In this document: in pieces, positions 5,930-6,010 of the stretch
Numbering within the stretch: position 1 is the stretch's first letter
Layout of the letters: each line of letters begins with the position of its first letter
NCBI GenBank assembly: GCA_040755035.1
Contig: JBFMBU010000249.1
Coordinates: 1-6,010 of the forward strand
Length of the DNA: 6,010 nt
Reading direction: 5' to 3'
Origin: RBG-13-43-22 sp040755035
GTDB lineage: Bacteria; Desulfobacterota; RBG-13-43-22
The notes under the pieces: model-generated
Databases searched by the model: none
Told to the model about the DNA's origin: nothing
Seen by the model: the letters and a program-made list of their open reading frames with translations, nothing else
Translations under genes and position numbers: made by a program

Positions 5930-6010
5930 ATGGGAACTGTTTCCAAAAACAACAAAAGAAAAAAATATGTCTATTTCTTCGGCAGCGGCAAGGCCGACGG
6001 CAATGCCGAT
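5930..6010 (+). CDS. ppdK: Pyruvate,phosphate dikinase, N-terminal fragment (3' partial)
   Basis: Only the first 27 codons lie in the window; the gene runs off the right edge. After a short basic lead (MGTVSKNNKRKK) comes YVYFFGSGKADGNAD, matching the conserved start of pyruvate,phosphate dikinase, which in most family members is followed by an MKNLLGGKGANLAEM-type segment just beyond the window. PPDK interconverts pyruvate, ATP and phosphate with phosphoenolpyruvate, AMP and pyrophosphate in the cytoplasm. In anaerobes it serves gluconeogenesis or pyrophosphate-linked glycolysis. A strong ribosome-binding site supports this start. The heptanucleotide-repeat region immediately precedes it, so its promoter is either inside the repeats or just after them; I see no clear promoter. 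Confidence 0.85.
   Translation, partial: MGTVSKNNKRKKYVYFFGSGKADGNAD

Overview
The window looks like a piece of a Gram-negative, anaerobic-type bacterial chromosome, most likely a deltaproteobacterium in the broad sense (Desulfobacterota: sulfate-reducer or syntroph relatives). This is an inference from moderately GC-rich coding DNA, a TAXI-type TRAP transporter, a pyruvate,phosphate dikinase start, an acyl-CoA ligase, and extragenic repeats of a style I associate with that group. No rRNA, tRNA or other taxonomic marker is present.

Layout, all real genes on the + strand: (1) the C-terminal 121 codons of an AMP-forming acyl-CoA synthetase, ending at 368; (2) a 370-750 intergenic region built almost entirely from short blocks of 7-base tandem repeats; (3) a TAXI-family TRAP solute receptor with a Tat-type signal (756-1748); (4) a small exported DUF1850-like protein starting 4 bases later (1753-2226); (5) a 205-base gap holding one REP-like palindromic unit (about 2342-2370); (6) a fused 4TM/12TM TRAP permease (2432-4381); (7) a 198-base gap with a good sigma70-type promoter and a possible 38-codon small ORF; (8) fabH, beta-ketoacyl-ACP synthase III (4580-5563); (9) a second 7-base-repeat region (about 5566-5905) with the same block order as the first; (10) the first 27 codons of pyruvate,phosphate dikinase (5930 to the window end).

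Receptor, DUF1850-like protein and permease form a secondary uptake system: the receptor captures an organic anion in the periplasm and the permease imports it using an ion gradient. The substrate cannot be read from sequence. fabH appears to have its own promoter and would start type II fatty acid synthesis from acyl-CoA plus malonyl-ACP. It stands here without its usual fab/plsX neighbours.

The most unusual content is the pair of heptanucleotide-repeat regions. They lie 5184 bases apart in direct orientation, bracket the transporter-fabH block, share a 75-base stretch with 71 matches, keep the same order of repeat families, and end just before the ribosome-binding sites of the following genes. 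Their 5' and 3' blocks are reverse-complement-like, so each region could fold into a long imperfect stem.
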